Shown here: piece by piece, positions 14,175 through 26,234 of the stretch
Layout: every line of letters starts with the position of its first letter
How positions within the stretch are numbered: position 1 is the stretch's first letter
Assembly (NCBI GenBank): GCA_016790285.1
Contig: JAEUPJ010000031.1
Location: 1 to 45,601, forward strand
Direction: 5' to 3'
Origin: Roseateles sp.
GTDB taxonomy: Bacteria > Pseudomonadota > Gammaproteobacteria > Burkholderiales > Burkholderiaceae_C
Length of the DNA stretch: 45,601 nt
The notes under the pieces: model-generated
Seen by the model: only the letters and a program-made list of their open reading frames with translations
What the model was told of the DNA's origin: nothing
Databases searched by the model: none
Position numbers and translations under genes: made by a program

Positions 14175-16754
14175 ATGACGACGCTGCGGCTGCGCCTGCT
14201 CGGTGGTTTCGAGATCGAGCGCGCCGGCCGCGTCGAACTCACGCGCCTGCCCAGCCGCGCGGCCGCCTTGCTGCTGGCCCGCCTGGCCCTGCAGCCGCGG
14301 CGCCAGCATCCACGCGAAGAGCTGGTGGAGCTGCTGTGGCCCGGCGTGGAGCTGGACGTGGGGCGCAACCGCCTGCGCCAGACGCTGTCCACGCTGCGGG
14401 CGCTGCTTGAAACGCAGGACGCGCCGCTCTTCAACGCCGATCGGCAGCAGGTCTCGCTGCTGCCCGGTGCGCTGACATCAGACGTGGCCGACTTCGAGGC
14501 CACGCGGGCCTTGGTGCATTACGGCGGCGAGTTGCTGCCTGGGCATTTCGACGACTGGGTGGTGGCGGAGCGGCACCGCCTGGCCGCGCTGGCCGAGGCT
14601 CAGCCTGCGACCCGGCCCCCTGTCGTGCACACCGCGGCACCGGCGGCAGCCCCGCTTCAGGCCAGCCTCGCCACCAGCCTGCCGCGCTACCTGACCCGCT
14701 ACTTCGCACCGCCCGGCCGGCTGGAGGCGCTGGCAGCCCAGCTGCCGCACCGGCGGCTGCTCACCCTCATCGGCCCGGGCGGCGTCGGCAAGACGCGCCT
14801 GGCGGTGGAGCTGGCCTGGCGGCAGTTCAGCGAGCAGCACTGGAGCTGCGGCATGGCGGCGCTGGCCGAGGTGCGAGACGAAGCGGCGCTCGTCAGCGCG
14901 CTGGAGCGGGCGCTGACGGTGACCCGCGGCGGCGGCTGGCCGGCACTGGAGGCCGCGCTGCAGGACGCAGGCGCCGTGCGGCTGCTGGTGCTGGACAACG
15001 TCGAGCAGGCGCTGGGCATCGTCGCAGCCGCGGTGCAGAGGCTGTTGGCCGCAGCGCCCGAGCTCTGCCTGGTGGTCACGTCACGCCACGCGCTGGAGGT
15101 CGACGGCGAGACGCTGGTCGACGTGCTGCCCCTGGCCGACGCGCAGGACACGGCCCTGGCCCTCTTCATCGACCGGGCCCGTGCGGTGCGGGCCGATTTC
15201 CATGCCAGCCGCGACAACCAGGCCGCGCTTGCCGAACTCATTGGTGAGCTGGAGGGCCTGCCCCTGGCGCTGGAACTGGCGGCAGCGCGCGTGCGCAGCT
15301 TCTCGCCGGCGCAGATGCTGGCGCAGTGGCGCGAGACGCCGCCCGACGGCAGCGCCCTTCCCAACTGGCTCGCCAACCCCACGCGTGCACCACGCCATGC
15401 CTCCGTGGCGGGGCTGCTCGACTGGAGCCTGCGCCTGCTCGGGCCTGAGCCGCTGGCGCTGCTGCAGCGACTCGCCGCCCTGCCCGGCGCCTTTTCGTGG
15501 GCCGACGTGGCCGCACTCGATGGCACGCCTGCCGTGCTGAGCGAGCTGACGGGCCATTCCCTCGTGCAGACGGGCGACGATGCCGAACCGCGCTACCGCA
15601 TGCTGGAGCTGCTGCGCCGCGGCGTGCTCGCGCGGGTGCCGGTGGCCGAGCAGCGTGCAGCCCGCAGCAACCTGCGCGCGGCCCTGTGCGACTGGGCCCA
15701 GGCGTTGGGCCTGCAGGCGCCCATCACCGAATGGCAGCCCCGGCGCGACATCGCCCGGGGCCTGATCGGCTGCGCCGCCGAGGACGACGATGCCGCCACC
15801 GGCCTGCGGCTGGCGCTGGCGATGCGCCCGTGCTGGGAAAGCGATGGCGTGGACCGGCTGCTTGTCGACCAGCTGGGCCAGCTGCTGCAGCGGGTGCCTC
15901 CGTCGTCAGCCGGGCATGAGCTGCGGGCTCAGCTCGCCTTCACCCATGGCGACCGGGCACTGGCCCTGGCCGAGGCCGAGCTCGCCATCCAGCATGCCGG
16001 CACCGACCCGGCAGCGCGGGCGCCCGCCCTCGTGCGGCGCGCCTGGGTGCTGCTGGCGGGCGACAACCGCGAGCAGGGCCAGACCCGCCCGCTCGAGGAG
16101 GCCGTGTCGCTGGCACGCCGCGCCGGTGACGTCGCGACCGAGGCCCGGGCCTGGCAGCAACTCGCGGCGATCGCGGTGTCGCGCGGGCAGCCCGCGCAGG
16201 CCGAGGCGCTGTACGCGCGCGCCCAGGACCTCTGGGAAGCGCTGGGCCACGCGCGCCAGGCCGCAGCGCGGCTGCGCAACCGCGCGCAATGCCTGATCGA
16301 GATCGGCGACGTGGCCACGGCGGTGGAGTGGATCACGGCCTGCCAGCGCATGGCCGAGACCGAAGGCGACGGCGTGGGGCAGCTCGACGCTGCCTACACC
16401 CTGGCGATGGCGCACGAGTCCCGCCGAGACTGGGCAGCGGCCGTCGCCGCGGCGCGCCAGGCACTGCGCATCGCCCACGCCCGCCAGCATCTGCATGCGC
16501 GAGCGCTGGCCCTGCAGCTCTTTGCACGGCCGCTGGCGCGCCTGCGCCAACCCGAGCAGGCCCTGCAACTCGCGGCCTTCGCGGCACGGTACTGGGAGCG
16601 CCATCTGGGCGCGCTCGGCGCACGCGAGGCTCGCGCGCTGGCCCGTGTGCGGCGGCTTGCTGCCGCTCAACTGGGGCGCGAGCGCGCCGCGACCGCGTGG
16701 GCCTCCGGGCAAACCCTTGGGCTTGCACAAGCCCTTGCGATCGCCGGGGCGTGA
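14175..16754 (+). CDS. SARP-like / STAND ATPase transcriptional regulator with TPR tail
   Basis: An 859-residue multidomain regulator. Residues about 1-95 form an OmpR-type winged helix as in SARP/AfsR activators (LRLRLLGGFEIERAGRVEL, then LVELLWPGVELDVGRNRLRQ). About 95-145 is a shortened bacterial transcriptional activation region. An NB-ARC-like ATPase follows, with Walker A GPGGVGKT (200-207), Walker B near D274 (LLVLDNVEQAL) and the GLPLALELAAARV motif. The C-terminal third is alpha-helical, TPR-like. It starts one base after the lpxO stop, so it is co-translated with lipid A genes. The ligand is unknown. ATG 14175 was chosen because the frame upstream is only a shadow of lpxO. Confidence 0.85.
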   Translation: MTTLRLRLLGGFEIERAGRVELTRLPSRAAALLLARLALQPRRQHPREELVELLWPGVELDVGRNRLRQTLSTLRALLETQDAPLFNADRQQVSLLPGALTSDVADFEATRALVHYGGELLPGHFDDWVVAERHRLAALAEAQPATRPPVVHTAAPAAAPLQASLATSLPRYLTRYFAPPGRLEALAAQLPHRRLLTLIGPGGVGKTRLAVELAWRQFSEQHWSCGMAALAEVRDEAALVSALERALTVTRGGGWPALEAALQDAGAVRLLVLDNVEQALGIVAAAVQRLLAAAPELCLVVTSRHALEVDGETLVDVLPLADAQDTALALFIDRARAVRADFHASRDNQAALAELIGELEGLPLALELAAARVRSFSPAQMLAQWRETPPDGSALPNWLANPTRAPRHASVAGLLDWSLRLLGPEPLALLQRLAALPGAFSWADVAALDGTPAVLSELTGHSLVQTGDDAEPRYRMLELLRRGVLARVPVAEQRAARSNLRAALCDWAQALGLQAPITEWQPRRDIARGLIGCAAEDDDAATGLRLALAMRPCWESDGVDRLLVDQLGQLLQRVPPSSAGHELRAQLAFTHGDRALALAEAELAIQHAGTDPAARAPALVRRAWVLLAGDNREQGQTRPLEEAVSLARRAGDVATEARAWQQLAAIAVSRGQPAQAEALYARAQDLWEALGHARQAAARLRNRAQCLIEIGDVATAVEWITACQRMAETEGDGVGQLDAAYTLAMAHESRRDWAAAVAAARQALRIAHARQHLHARALALQLFARPLARLRQPEQALQLAAFAARYWERHLGALGAREARALARVRRLAAAQLGRERAATAWASGQTLGLAQALAIAGA
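16719..16734. repeat. Short dyad at the 3' end of the regulator gene
   Basis: GGGCTTG-CA-CAAGCCC is a 7-bp perfect dyad inside the last codons of the STAND regulator, about 80-100 bases before the amidohydrolase start. The two-base spacer does not suit an RNA hairpin; an operator is possible. Confidence 0.3.
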
Positions 16755-16771
16755 CGAACGGGGATGGGTGC

Positions 16772-16803
16772 AGCCTTCGCTAGCATCGAAGGTTTTCTTC
16801 TTC
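16772..16803 (+). terminator. Candidate rho-independent terminator after the regulator gene
   Basis: AGCCTTCG and CGAAGGTT flank a 7-base loop (CTAGCAT), and the stem is followed by the pyrimidine run TTTTCTTCTT. It starts about 18 bases after the regulator stop and ends just before the amidohydrolase gene, so it would separate the two transcripts. The stem is short. Confidence 0.45.
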
Positions 16804-16815
16804 CACCCCCCCTCC

Positions 16816-19800
16816 ATGCTCCGTCTGACTGCCGCCCCCGCCCTGCTGCTGGCCGCCGCCCTCGCCGCCAACGCCCAGGACGCGCCCAAGCCTGCCGCCT
16901 GGAACGTCAACGCCCCGCCCGGCACGGCCAAGACGATCAGCATCGACACGCGTACCGGCACGTGGCTGAGCGTGGATGTGAGCCCGGACGGCAAGACCGT
17001 CGTCTTCGACCTGCTGGGGGACCTCTACACGCTGCCCATCGGTGGCGGCGAGGCCAAGCCCCTGACGCACTCCATCGCCTGGGAGCACCAGGCCCGCTTC
17101 TCGCCGGACGGCAAGCAGATCGCCTTCCTGAGCGATGCCGGCGGCGGCGACAACCTGTGGGTCATGAACGTCGACGGCAGCGGCGCGCGCGCGGTGACGA
17201 AGGAAGACTTCCGCCTGCTCAACAACCCCGCCTGGCACCCGAGCGGCAAGTACCTGCTGGCCCGCAAGCACTACACGGGCACCCGCAGCGCGGGCTCCGG
17301 CGAGATCTGGCTCTTCCACGTGGATGGCGACGCGGCCAAGAACAAGGGCGTGCAGCTCAACGAGAAGCCCAACTGGCAGAAGGACCTGGGCGAACCCGCC
17401 ATCTCGCCGGACGGCAAGTACCTCTACTACTCCCAGGACACCACGCCGGGCCGCACGTTCGAGTACAACAAGGACAGCAACGGCGAGATCTACCGCATCT
17501 TCCGCCAGGACCTGACCGACGGCTCGGTCGAGCCCTTCGTCACCGGCCCCGGCGGTGCCGTGCGCCCGACGCCGTCGCCCGACGGCAAATATCTCGCCTT
17601 CGTGCGCCGTGTGCGCAACCAGAGCACGTTGTTCCTGAAGGACTTGGCCACGGGCCGCGAATTCCCGGCCTGGAACGGCCTCTCGCGCGACCTGCAGGAA
17701 ATCTGGGCGATGTGGGGCGTGTACCCCAGCTTTGCCTGGATGCCGGGCAGCAAGGAGCTGGTGGTGTGGGCCGAGGGCAAGATCTGGCGCGTCGACCCGT
17801 TCAAGGGCACGGCCGCCGACATCCCCTTCCACGTGAAGGACACGCGCGAGCTGCGTGAACCGATGCGGTACGCGCAGACGGTCGCGCCGGACAGGTTCAC
17901 CGTGCGCCAGCTGCGTGGCGCGCAGGTGTCGCCTGACGGCAAGCGCGTCATCTACTCCGCGCTCGGCTCGCTCTATGTGAAGGACCTCCCCGATGGCGCG
18001 CCCCGTCGCCTGACCAAGCAGGACGAGTCGTTTGAATTCGCCCCGAGCTGGGCGCGCGACGGCAAGAGCCTCGTCTACGCCACCTGGCGCGACGACACCC
18101 AGGGCAGCATCCGCCGCCTGGACATCGCCTCCGGCAAGGAGACCGTGCTCATCAAGGAGCCCGGCAAGTACCTGGAGCCGCGCCTGTCGCCGGACGGCAA
18201 GCAGCTGGTCTACCGCAAGGTGCGGGGCGGCGCGCTGACCAGCCCCTGGCACAGCCTGGACACGGGCCTCTACCTCGCCGCCGCCGATGGCTCGGGCAAG
18301 GCCGAGCGCATCAGCAAGGACGGCAGCGGCGCGCAGTTCGGCGCGAAAAGCGACGAGCTGTTCTTCACCAAGACCAGCAACCCGAGCGAGGTCGAGGCCC
18401 GCTTCTCGCTGATGCGCCTGAACCTGCGCGACCGCAGCGAAACCGAGGTCGCCCGCAGCGACGCGGCCGCCGAGTACAGCGTGTCGCCGGACGGCCAGTG
18501 GCTGGGCTTCGTCGAGCGGTATCACGCCTACGTCATGCCGCTGCCGTCGGTGCAGGGCCAGGCGGGCAAGACCATCACGGTGGGCGCCAAGATGGACGCC
18601 CTGCCCGTGCGCCAGCTCGACGTGAACGCGGGCAACAGCCTGCACTGGAGCGGTGACAGCAAGAAGCTGCATTTCACGCTGGGCGACGACCTCTTCACGG
18701 CCAACGCCGAGGGAAAAGACAAGGCGACGAGCCAGAAGATCGGCTTCGAGCAGGCGAGCGACAAGCCTGCCGGCAAGGTCGCGCTGACCGGCGCCCGCAT
18801 CGTGACGATGAAGGGTGACGAGGTCATCGAGGGCGGCACCGTCGTCGTCGACGGCAACCGCATCGTCGCGGTGGGCAAGGACGTCGCCATCCCGGCCGAC
18901 GCCAAGCGCATCGATGCCGCCGGCAAGACCATCGTGCCTGGCTTCATCGACGCCCACTGGCACGGCGCCATGAACGACGCGGGCTTGATCCCGCAGCAGA
19001 GCTGGGTCACCCTGGCCTCGCTCGCCTTCGGCGTGACGACCCTGCACGACCCGTCCAACCTCAGCTCGGCCATCTTCACGCAGGCCGAGATGCAGCGCGC
19101 CGGCGTCGTGACCGGCCCGCGCATCTACTCCACCGGCACCATCCTGTACGGTGCTCGCACGCCGTTCTACAGCAACGTCAACAGCCTGGACGACGCGCTC
19201 ACCCACCTGAACCGCCAGAAGGCCGAGGGCGCCATCAGCGTCAAGAGCTACCAGCAGCCGCGCCGCGACCAGCGCCAGCAGGTGCTGGAGGCCGCGCGCC
19301 AGACCGGCATGATGGTCGTGCCCGAAGGCGGCGCCCTGTTCCATAACAACATGAGTATGGTGGTCGACGGCCACACCACGGTGGAGCACGCCCTGCCCAT
19401 CGCCGAGGTGTGGGACGACGTCAAGCAGCTCTGGGGCCAGCAGGCCGTGGGCTACACGCCCACGCTGAACGTCGGCTACGGCGGCCTGGACGGCGAGCAC
19501 TACTGGTACGCCCGCACGGATGTCTGGAAGCATCCGCTGCTCAGCCGCTACGTGCCGCGCACCGTGCTGGAGCCGCGCGCCATCCGCCGCGAGACGGCGC
19601 CCGAGGAAGACTTCAACATCATCCGCGTGGCCCGCACCGCCACGGCGCTCTCGCGGGCCGGCGTCAACACCATGATCGGCGCCCACGGCCAGCGCGAGGG
19701 CCTGGGCACGCACTGGGAAATGTGGATGTTCGTGCTCGGCGGCATGACGCCGCACGAGGCGCTGCGCACCGCCACCATCAACCCGGCGCGCAACTTCGGT

Positions 19801-20067
19801 TTCGACAAGGATCTGGGTTCCATCGAGCCGGGCAAGCTGGCCGACCTGGTGGTGATCGACGGCAACCCGCTGGCCGACATCCGCCAGAGCGACCGCATCG
19901 CCCAGGTGATGCAGAACGGCCGCCTGTACGACGCGATGACGATGAACCAGGTCGCCCCGGTGGCCAAGGCGCGCAAGCCGCTGTTCTTCGAAGGCGCGGA
20001 CGGCAAGACCATGCCCATCGACAGCGAAGCGCTGGAAGCGGCCCACGGGCACGGAAACGGGGACTGA
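16816..20067 (+). CDS. Secreted amidohydrolase with N-terminal TolB-like beta-propeller
   Basis: A 1083-residue exported metal-dependent hydrolase. A signal peptide (about 1-22, ending ANAQDA) is followed by repeated WD40/PD40-like blades with the signature SPDGK (residues about 40-650). The C-terminal amidohydrolase domain (about 655-1065) has the metal-binding H714-X-H716 in VPGFIDAHWHGA, the middle histidine region HTTVEHALPIAEVW, GAHGQREGLG, and the closing GSIEPGKLADLVVIDGNPL typical of imidazolonepropionase-like enzymes. The combination occurs in proteins annotated as amidohydrolase or Xaa-Pro dipeptidase-like; the substrate is unknown. ATG 16816 gives the signal peptide at once, and the upstream open frame is not conserved-looking. 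Confidence 0.87.
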   Translation: MLRLTAAPALLLAAALAANAQDAPKPAAWNVNAPPGTAKTISIDTRTGTWLSVDVSPDGKTVVFDLLGDLYTLPIGGGEAKPLTHSIAWEHQARFSPDGKQIAFLSDAGGGDNLWVMNVDGSGARAVTKEDFRLLNNPAWHPSGKYLLARKHYTGTRSAGSGEIWLFHVDGDAAKNKGVQLNEKPNWQKDLGEPAISPDGKYLYYSQDTTPGRTFEYNKDSNGEIYRIFRQDLTDGSVEPFVTGPGGAVRPTPSPDGKYLAFVRRVRNQSTLFLKDLATGREFPAWNGLSRDLQEIWAMWGVYPSFAWMPGSKELVVWAEGKIWRVDPFKGTAADIPFHVKDTRELREPMRYAQTVAPDRFTVRQLRGAQVSPDGKRVIYSALGSLYVKDLPDGAPRRLTKQDESFEFAPSWARDGKSLVYATWRDDTQGSIRRLDIASGKETVLIKEPGKYLEPRLSPDGKQLVYRKVRGGALTSPWHSLDTGLYLAAADGSGKAERISKDGSGAQFGAKSDELFFTKTSNPSEVEARFSLMRLNLRDRSETEVARSDAAAEYSVSPDGQWLGFVERYHAYVMPLPSVQGQAGKTITVGAKMDALPVRQLDVNAGNSLHWSGDSKKLHFTLGDDLFTANAEGKDKATSQKIGFEQASDKPAGKVALTGARIVTMKGDEVIEGGTVVVDGNRIVAVGKDVAIPADAKRIDAAGKTIVPGFIDAHWHGAMNDAGLIPQQSWVTLASLAFGVTTLHDPSNLSSAIFTQAEMQRAGVVTGPRIYSTGTILYGARTPFYSNVNSLDDALTHLNRQKAEGAISVKSYQQPRRDQRQQVLEAARQTGMMVVPEGGALFHNNMSMVVDGHTTVEHALPIAEVWDDVKQLWGQQAVGYTPTLNVGYGGLDGEHYWYARTDVWKHPLLSRYVPRTVLEPRAIRRETAPEEDFNIIRVARTATALSRAGVNTMIGAHGQREGLGTHWEMWMFVLGGMTPHEALRTATINPARNFGFDKDLGSIEPGKLADLVVIDGNPLADIRQSDRIAQVMQNGRLYDAMTMNQVAPVAKARKPLFFEGADGKTMPIDSEALEAAHGHGNGD

Positions 20068-20142
20068 CCCCACGCGGGCTGCGACGCGCGGGGCTGCCTA
20101 CACTGGGCGGCTCCCCACCGTCGCCGCGCCCGCTTTCCCGTC

Positions 20143-21390
20143 TTGTCGTCTCCTGCCACCGCCGCGCCGGCGCTCAGCGTCTACCGTCACGCCGGCTTCA
20201 CCCAGTTCCTCGTCGCGCGGCTGCTGGCCGTACTGGCCACGCAGATCCAGGCGGTCGTCGTGGCCTGGCAGGTCTATGACCTGACCCGCGAACCCATCGC
20301 CCTGGCCTATGTGGGCCTCGCCCAGTTCCTGCCGATGCTGGTGCTGCTGCTGCCGGCGGGCGACCTCATCGACCGCTTCAGCCGCAAGCCCATCCTGACG
20401 CTCGCCTGGGGGCTGAGCGCCGTCTGCGCCGGGGCGCTGTGGTGGCTGTCCGGCCACGGGGCCGGTGGGGTGACAGGCATCTACGCGGTGCTGGTGCTTT
20501 TCGGCTGCGCCCGGGCATTCTCGGCACCGGCGCTGCAGAGCCTGCTGCCGCAGATCGTGCCGCGCGAGCAACTCGCGCAGGCGCTCGCCGCCAACAGCAT
20601 GCTGCTGCGCGTGGCGGGCATCAGCGGGCCCTTCCTCGGGGGCGTGTTGTATGCCGCCGCTGGCGGCGCGCTGACCTACGGCGTCTGCGCGGCCAGCCTC
20701 ACGCTGGCCACGGTGCTGCTGAGCCGCGTGCCCGTGGCGCGCGCCGTGGTGTTGGCGTCGGCTGGCACGATCTGGCAGCGCTTCGGCGCCGGCATCCATT
20801 TCATCCGCACGCGGCCCATCATCCTGGGCACGATCTCGCTGGACCTGTTCGCGGTGCTGCTGGGCGGGGTCGTGGCGCTGCTGCCCGTCTATGCCCACGA
20901 GGTGTTGCACGTCGGCCCGGCGGGCCTGGGCGCGCTGCGCAGCGCGATGGCGTTGGGTGAGGTGGTGACCGGCTTCTACCTGGCGGCCCGGCCCTTCGAC
21001 CGGCACGTGGGCCGGCGCATGTTCTGGGCGGTGGCGGTGTTCGGGCTGGCCAACCTCGTGTTCTCGCTGTCGCACTGGTTCTGGCTGTCGCTGCTGGCCC
21101 TGGCGGTGGCGGGTGCGGCCGACATGGTCAGCATGTACATCCGCGGGGCGCTGGTGCAGTTCTCCACCCCCGACGACATGCGGGGCCGCGTGAACGCCGT
21201 GAACATGCTCTTCATCGGCTCGTCCAACGAGCTGGGTGAGTTCCGCGCCGGCAGTGCGGCCCACTGGCTGGGCGCCGTGCCGGCCGCCGTCACCGGGGCG
21301 CTGTGCACCCTGGGCGTGGTCAGCCTGTGGAGCTGGCAATTCGCAAGCATTCGCAAGGTCGACCGTTTTGAAGAGGCTTCGCCCCGCTAG
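20143..21390 (+). CDS. Major facilitator superfamily exporter (EntS-like)
   Basis: A 415-residue inner-membrane transporter with about twelve hydrophobic segments. The first loop between helices 2 and 3 has the MFS motif DLIDRFSRKPILTL, and the second half carries DDMRGRVNAVNMLFIGSSNELGEF, typical of the MFS_3/enterobactin-exporter group. The substrate cannot be told. TTG 20143 is taken as start because no ATG or GTG is available before the first helix; the start is therefore uncertain. Its TAG stop overlaps the -10 box of the gcv promoter. Confidence 0.85.
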   Translation: MSSPATAAPALSVYRHAGFTQFLVARLLAVLATQIQAVVVAWQVYDLTREPIALAYVGLAQFLPMLVLLLPAGDLIDRFSRKPILTLAWGLSAVCAGALWWLSGHGAGGVTGIYAVLVLFGCARAFSAPALQSLLPQIVPREQLAQALAANSMLLRVAGISGPFLGGVLYAAAGGALTYGVCAASLTLATVLLSRVPVARAVVLASAGTIWQRFGAGIHFIRTRPIILGTISLDLFAVLLGGVVALLPVYAHEVLHVGPAGLGALRSAMALGEVVTGFYLAARPFDRHVGRRMFWAVAVFGLANLVFSLSHWFWLSLLALAVAGAADMVSMYIRGALVQFSTPDDMRGRVNAVNMLFIGSSNELGEFRAGSAAHWLGAVPAAVTGALCTLGVVSLWSWQFASIRKVDRFEEASPR

Positions 21391-21393
21391 AAT
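21388..21393 (+). promoter_or_regulatory. -10 box of the gcvTHP promoter
   Basis: TAGAAT sits directly over the MFS stop codon and 8 bases before the first riboswitch helix, which fits transcription starting near 21400. A -35 element at 17-bp spacing is poor (GTTTTG). Confidence 0.45.
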
Positions 21394-21400
21394 CCGCGCC

Positions 21401-21640
21401 GTCAGGAGAGCGCCCCGTTGCAGTTGGGGGCCGCCGAAGGCGCAGGGGCACGGTCCGACCGGGTTCCGAACGCTCAGGCAAAAGGACTGACAAAACGTCA
21501 TCGGTGGCAGACACTGGCGGCGTTCCTCACTGGAGAGAGGCGGGCCGATCCTGGATTGCAGCCCGTCCACCGAAGGGGCAAGCGAGCGCGGGACAGGCCA
21601 CCCGCTCGTCAATCTCTCAGGTACCCCGGACAGCGAGGAC
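21401..21640 (+). promoter_or_regulatory. Tandem glycine riboswitch
   Basis: Two glycine aptamers in series precede gcvT. Aptamer 1 (about 21401-21497) has AGGAGAGCGCC, GCCGAAGGCGCAG and AACGCTCAGGCAAAAGGAC. Aptamer 2 (about 21528-21638) has CTGGAGAGAGG, CACCGAAGGGGCAAGCG and AATCTCTCAGG then GGACAGCGAGG. These are the conserved P1, core and P3 strands of the known class. Known examples turn on the glycine cleavage genes when glycine binds. The gcvT start is about 30 bases downstream of aptamer 2, suggesting translational control or a short expression platform; no T-run terminator is seen. Confidence 0.95.
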
Positions 21641-21670
21641 ATCCACACCCGAATTCCGTCGGAGCTATCG

Positions 21671-22783
21671 ATGTCCTCTTTGCTGAAAACGCCCCTTCAC
21701 GCCCTCCACGTCGAGCTCGGCGCCAAGATGGTGCCCTTTGCCGGCTACGACATGCCGGTGCAATACCCCACCGGCGTCATGGCCGAGCACAAGCACACGC
21801 GCGCGGCCGCCGGCCTCTTCGACGTGTCGCACATGGGTCAGGTGCGCCTCGTGGGCGCCGATGCCGCCGCCGCCCTCGAAACCCTGGTCCCGGTCGACAT
21901 CATCGACCTGGGCGTCTTCAAGCAGCGCTACGCCCTCTTCACGAATGACCAGGGCGGCCTGCTGGACGACCTGATGGTGTGCAAGCGGCCCGACGACCTC
22001 TTCGTCGTCGTCAACGCCGGCTGCAAGGACCAGGACATCGCCCACATGCAAAAGCACCTCGCCGGCCGCTGCGAGGTCATCCCCGTGCCGGAGCGCGCGC
22101 TGCTCGCCCTGCAGGGCCCCGAGGCCGTGACGGTGCTGTCGCGCCTGAACCCCGACGTCGCCAAGCTGACGTTCATGACGGGCGGCTTCTTCCAGCTCGA
22201 CGGCATCGACACCTTCCTAACCCGCTCCGGCTACACGGGCGAAGACGGCTACGAGATCTCCGTCCACGAGGACGACGCCGTGGCCCTGGCCCGCAAGCTG
22301 CTGGCCCACGATGAAGTGAAGCCCATCGGCCTGGGCGCCCGCGACTCGCTGCGCCTGGAAGCCGGCCTGTGCCTGTACGGCCACGACATCGACACCACCA
22401 CCACGCCCGTCGAGGCGAGCATCACCTGGGCCATCCAGAAGGTGCGCCGCGCCGGCGGCGCCCGCGCGGGCGGCTACCCGGGTGCCGCCGTCATCGACAC
22501 CCAATTGGCCAGCGGCCCCGCCCGCAAGCGCGTCGGCCTCGTTGGCAAGGAGCGTATGCCCGTGCGCGAAGGAGCCAAGATCGTCACGGCCGATGGCACC
22601 GAGATCGGTGTCGTCACCAGCGGCACGCTGGGCCCCACCGTCAACCAGCCGGTGGCGCTGGCCTACCTCGCCACGGCCCATGCGGCCGTCGGCACCGAAG
22701 TCTTCGCCATCGTGCGCGACAAGCGCACCCCGATGGTCGTCTCGTCCACCCCCTTCACCCCCAACCGCTACTACAGAGGCTGA
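21671..22783 (+). CDS. gcvT: Glycine cleavage system T protein (aminomethyltransferase)
   Basis: Cytoplasmic tetrahydrofolate-dependent aminomethyltransferase: it releases ammonia from the H-protein-bound intermediate and makes methylene-THF. The 370-residue length is normal. Recognisable segments are [22 protein letters not shown] near the N-terminus, [13 protein letters not shown], the folate-binding region [15 protein letters not shown] and [17 protein letters not shown]. It is the first gene of gcvT-gcvH-gcvP, directly behind the glycine riboswitch. Confidence 0.97.
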   Translation: MSSLLKTPLHALHVELGAKMVPFAGYDMPVQYPTGVMAEHKHTRAAAGLFDVSHMGQVRLVGADAAAALETLVPVDIIDLGVFKQRYALFTNDQGGLLDDLMVCKRPDDLFVVVNAGCKDQDIAHMQKHLAGRCEVIPVPERALLALQGPEAVTVLSRLNPDVAKLTFMTGGFFQLDGIDTFLTRSGYTGEDGYEISVHEDDAVALARKLLAHDEVKPIGLGARDSLRLEAGLCLYGHDIDTTTTPVEASITWAIQKVRRAGGARAGGYPGAAVIDTQLASGPARKRVGLVGKERMPVREGAKIVTADGTEIGVVTSGTLGPTVNQPVALAYLATAHAAVGTEVFAIVRDKRTPMVVSSTPFTPNRYYRG

Positions 22784-22789
22784 AATGGC

Positions 22790-22853
22790 CCCCCCCCTAC
22801 CGGCTTCGCCGGCCCCCTCAAGGGGGCGCACCCGATGGCCCGGCAAAGCCGGT
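22790..22853. repeat. Cluster of palindromes between gcvT and gcvH
   Basis: Three close hairpins: CCGGC-TTC-GCCGG (22800-22812), CCCCCT-CA-AGGGGG (22813-22826) and CCGGC-AAA-GCCGG (22840-22852). They lie in the 141-base gcvT-gcvH gap. They resemble an extragenic palindromic element and could stabilise mRNA ends or cause partial termination; no T-run follows. Confidence 0.6.
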
Positions 22854-22924
22854 TCCATGGGTGCCGCTGGGTTTGATACGGTTTCCGCTGAGTCCTTGAC
22901 ACCCTTCTTCTGAGGAGTTCCCAA

Positions 22925-23299
22925 ATGAGCATCAAGTACACCCCCGACCACGAATGGCTTGAAGTCCACGGCGACGGTACCGCGACGGTCGGCATCACCG
23001 TGCACGCGCAGGACGCGCTCGGCGACGTCGTCTTCGTGGACCTGCCCGAAGTCGGCAAGAGCTACGCCGAGAAGGACGTCGCCGGTGTCGTCGAGTCCGT
23101 CAAGGCCGCGGCCGACGTCTACATGCCGGTCGACGGCGAAGTCACGGAAGTGAACGAAGCCCTGCGCGACGACCCGTCGCTGGCCAACTCCGACCCGCTC
23201 AAGGCCGGCTGGTTCTTCAAGGTGAAGCTGAGCAACCCCGCCCAGCTCGACGCCCTGATGGACTCGACCGCCTACGACGCCCTGCTGAAGACCCTGTAA
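22925..23299 (+). CDS. gcvH: Glycine cleavage system H protein
   Basis: A 124-residue lipoyl carrier that shuttles the aminomethyl group between the P, T and L proteins. The lipoylated lysine is K60 in [19 protein letters not shown], and the start [14 protein letters not shown] is typical. GAGGAG lies at the right distance from ATG 22925. The gene is separated from gcvT by a palindrome-rich 141-base gap and from gcvP by 21 bases. Confidence 0.97.
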   Translation: MSIKYTPDHEWLEVHGDGTATVGITVHAQDALGDVVFVDLPEVGKSYAEKDVAGVVESVKAAADVYMPVDGEVTEVNEALRDDPSLANSDPLKAGWFFKVKLSNPAQLDALMDSTAYDALLKTL

Positions 23300-23320
23300 A
23301 TCCTCTGCTGTAGACCCGCC

Positions 23321-26212
<2,892 letters not shown>

Positions 26213-26234
26213 TCGCCTCGCCCGGCGCCGCACG

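Noticed and set aside
16780-20073. 1097-codon open frame antisense to the amidohydrolase gene
   Set aside because: Same cause: codon-position GC bias leaves the antisense frame open. Its translation has no recognisable domain.
22896-22901. TTGACA before gcvH as a -35 box for an internal promoter
   Set aside because: No -10-like hexamer at 16-18 bases; the position 17 bases on is in the ribosome-binding region and reads TCCCAA.
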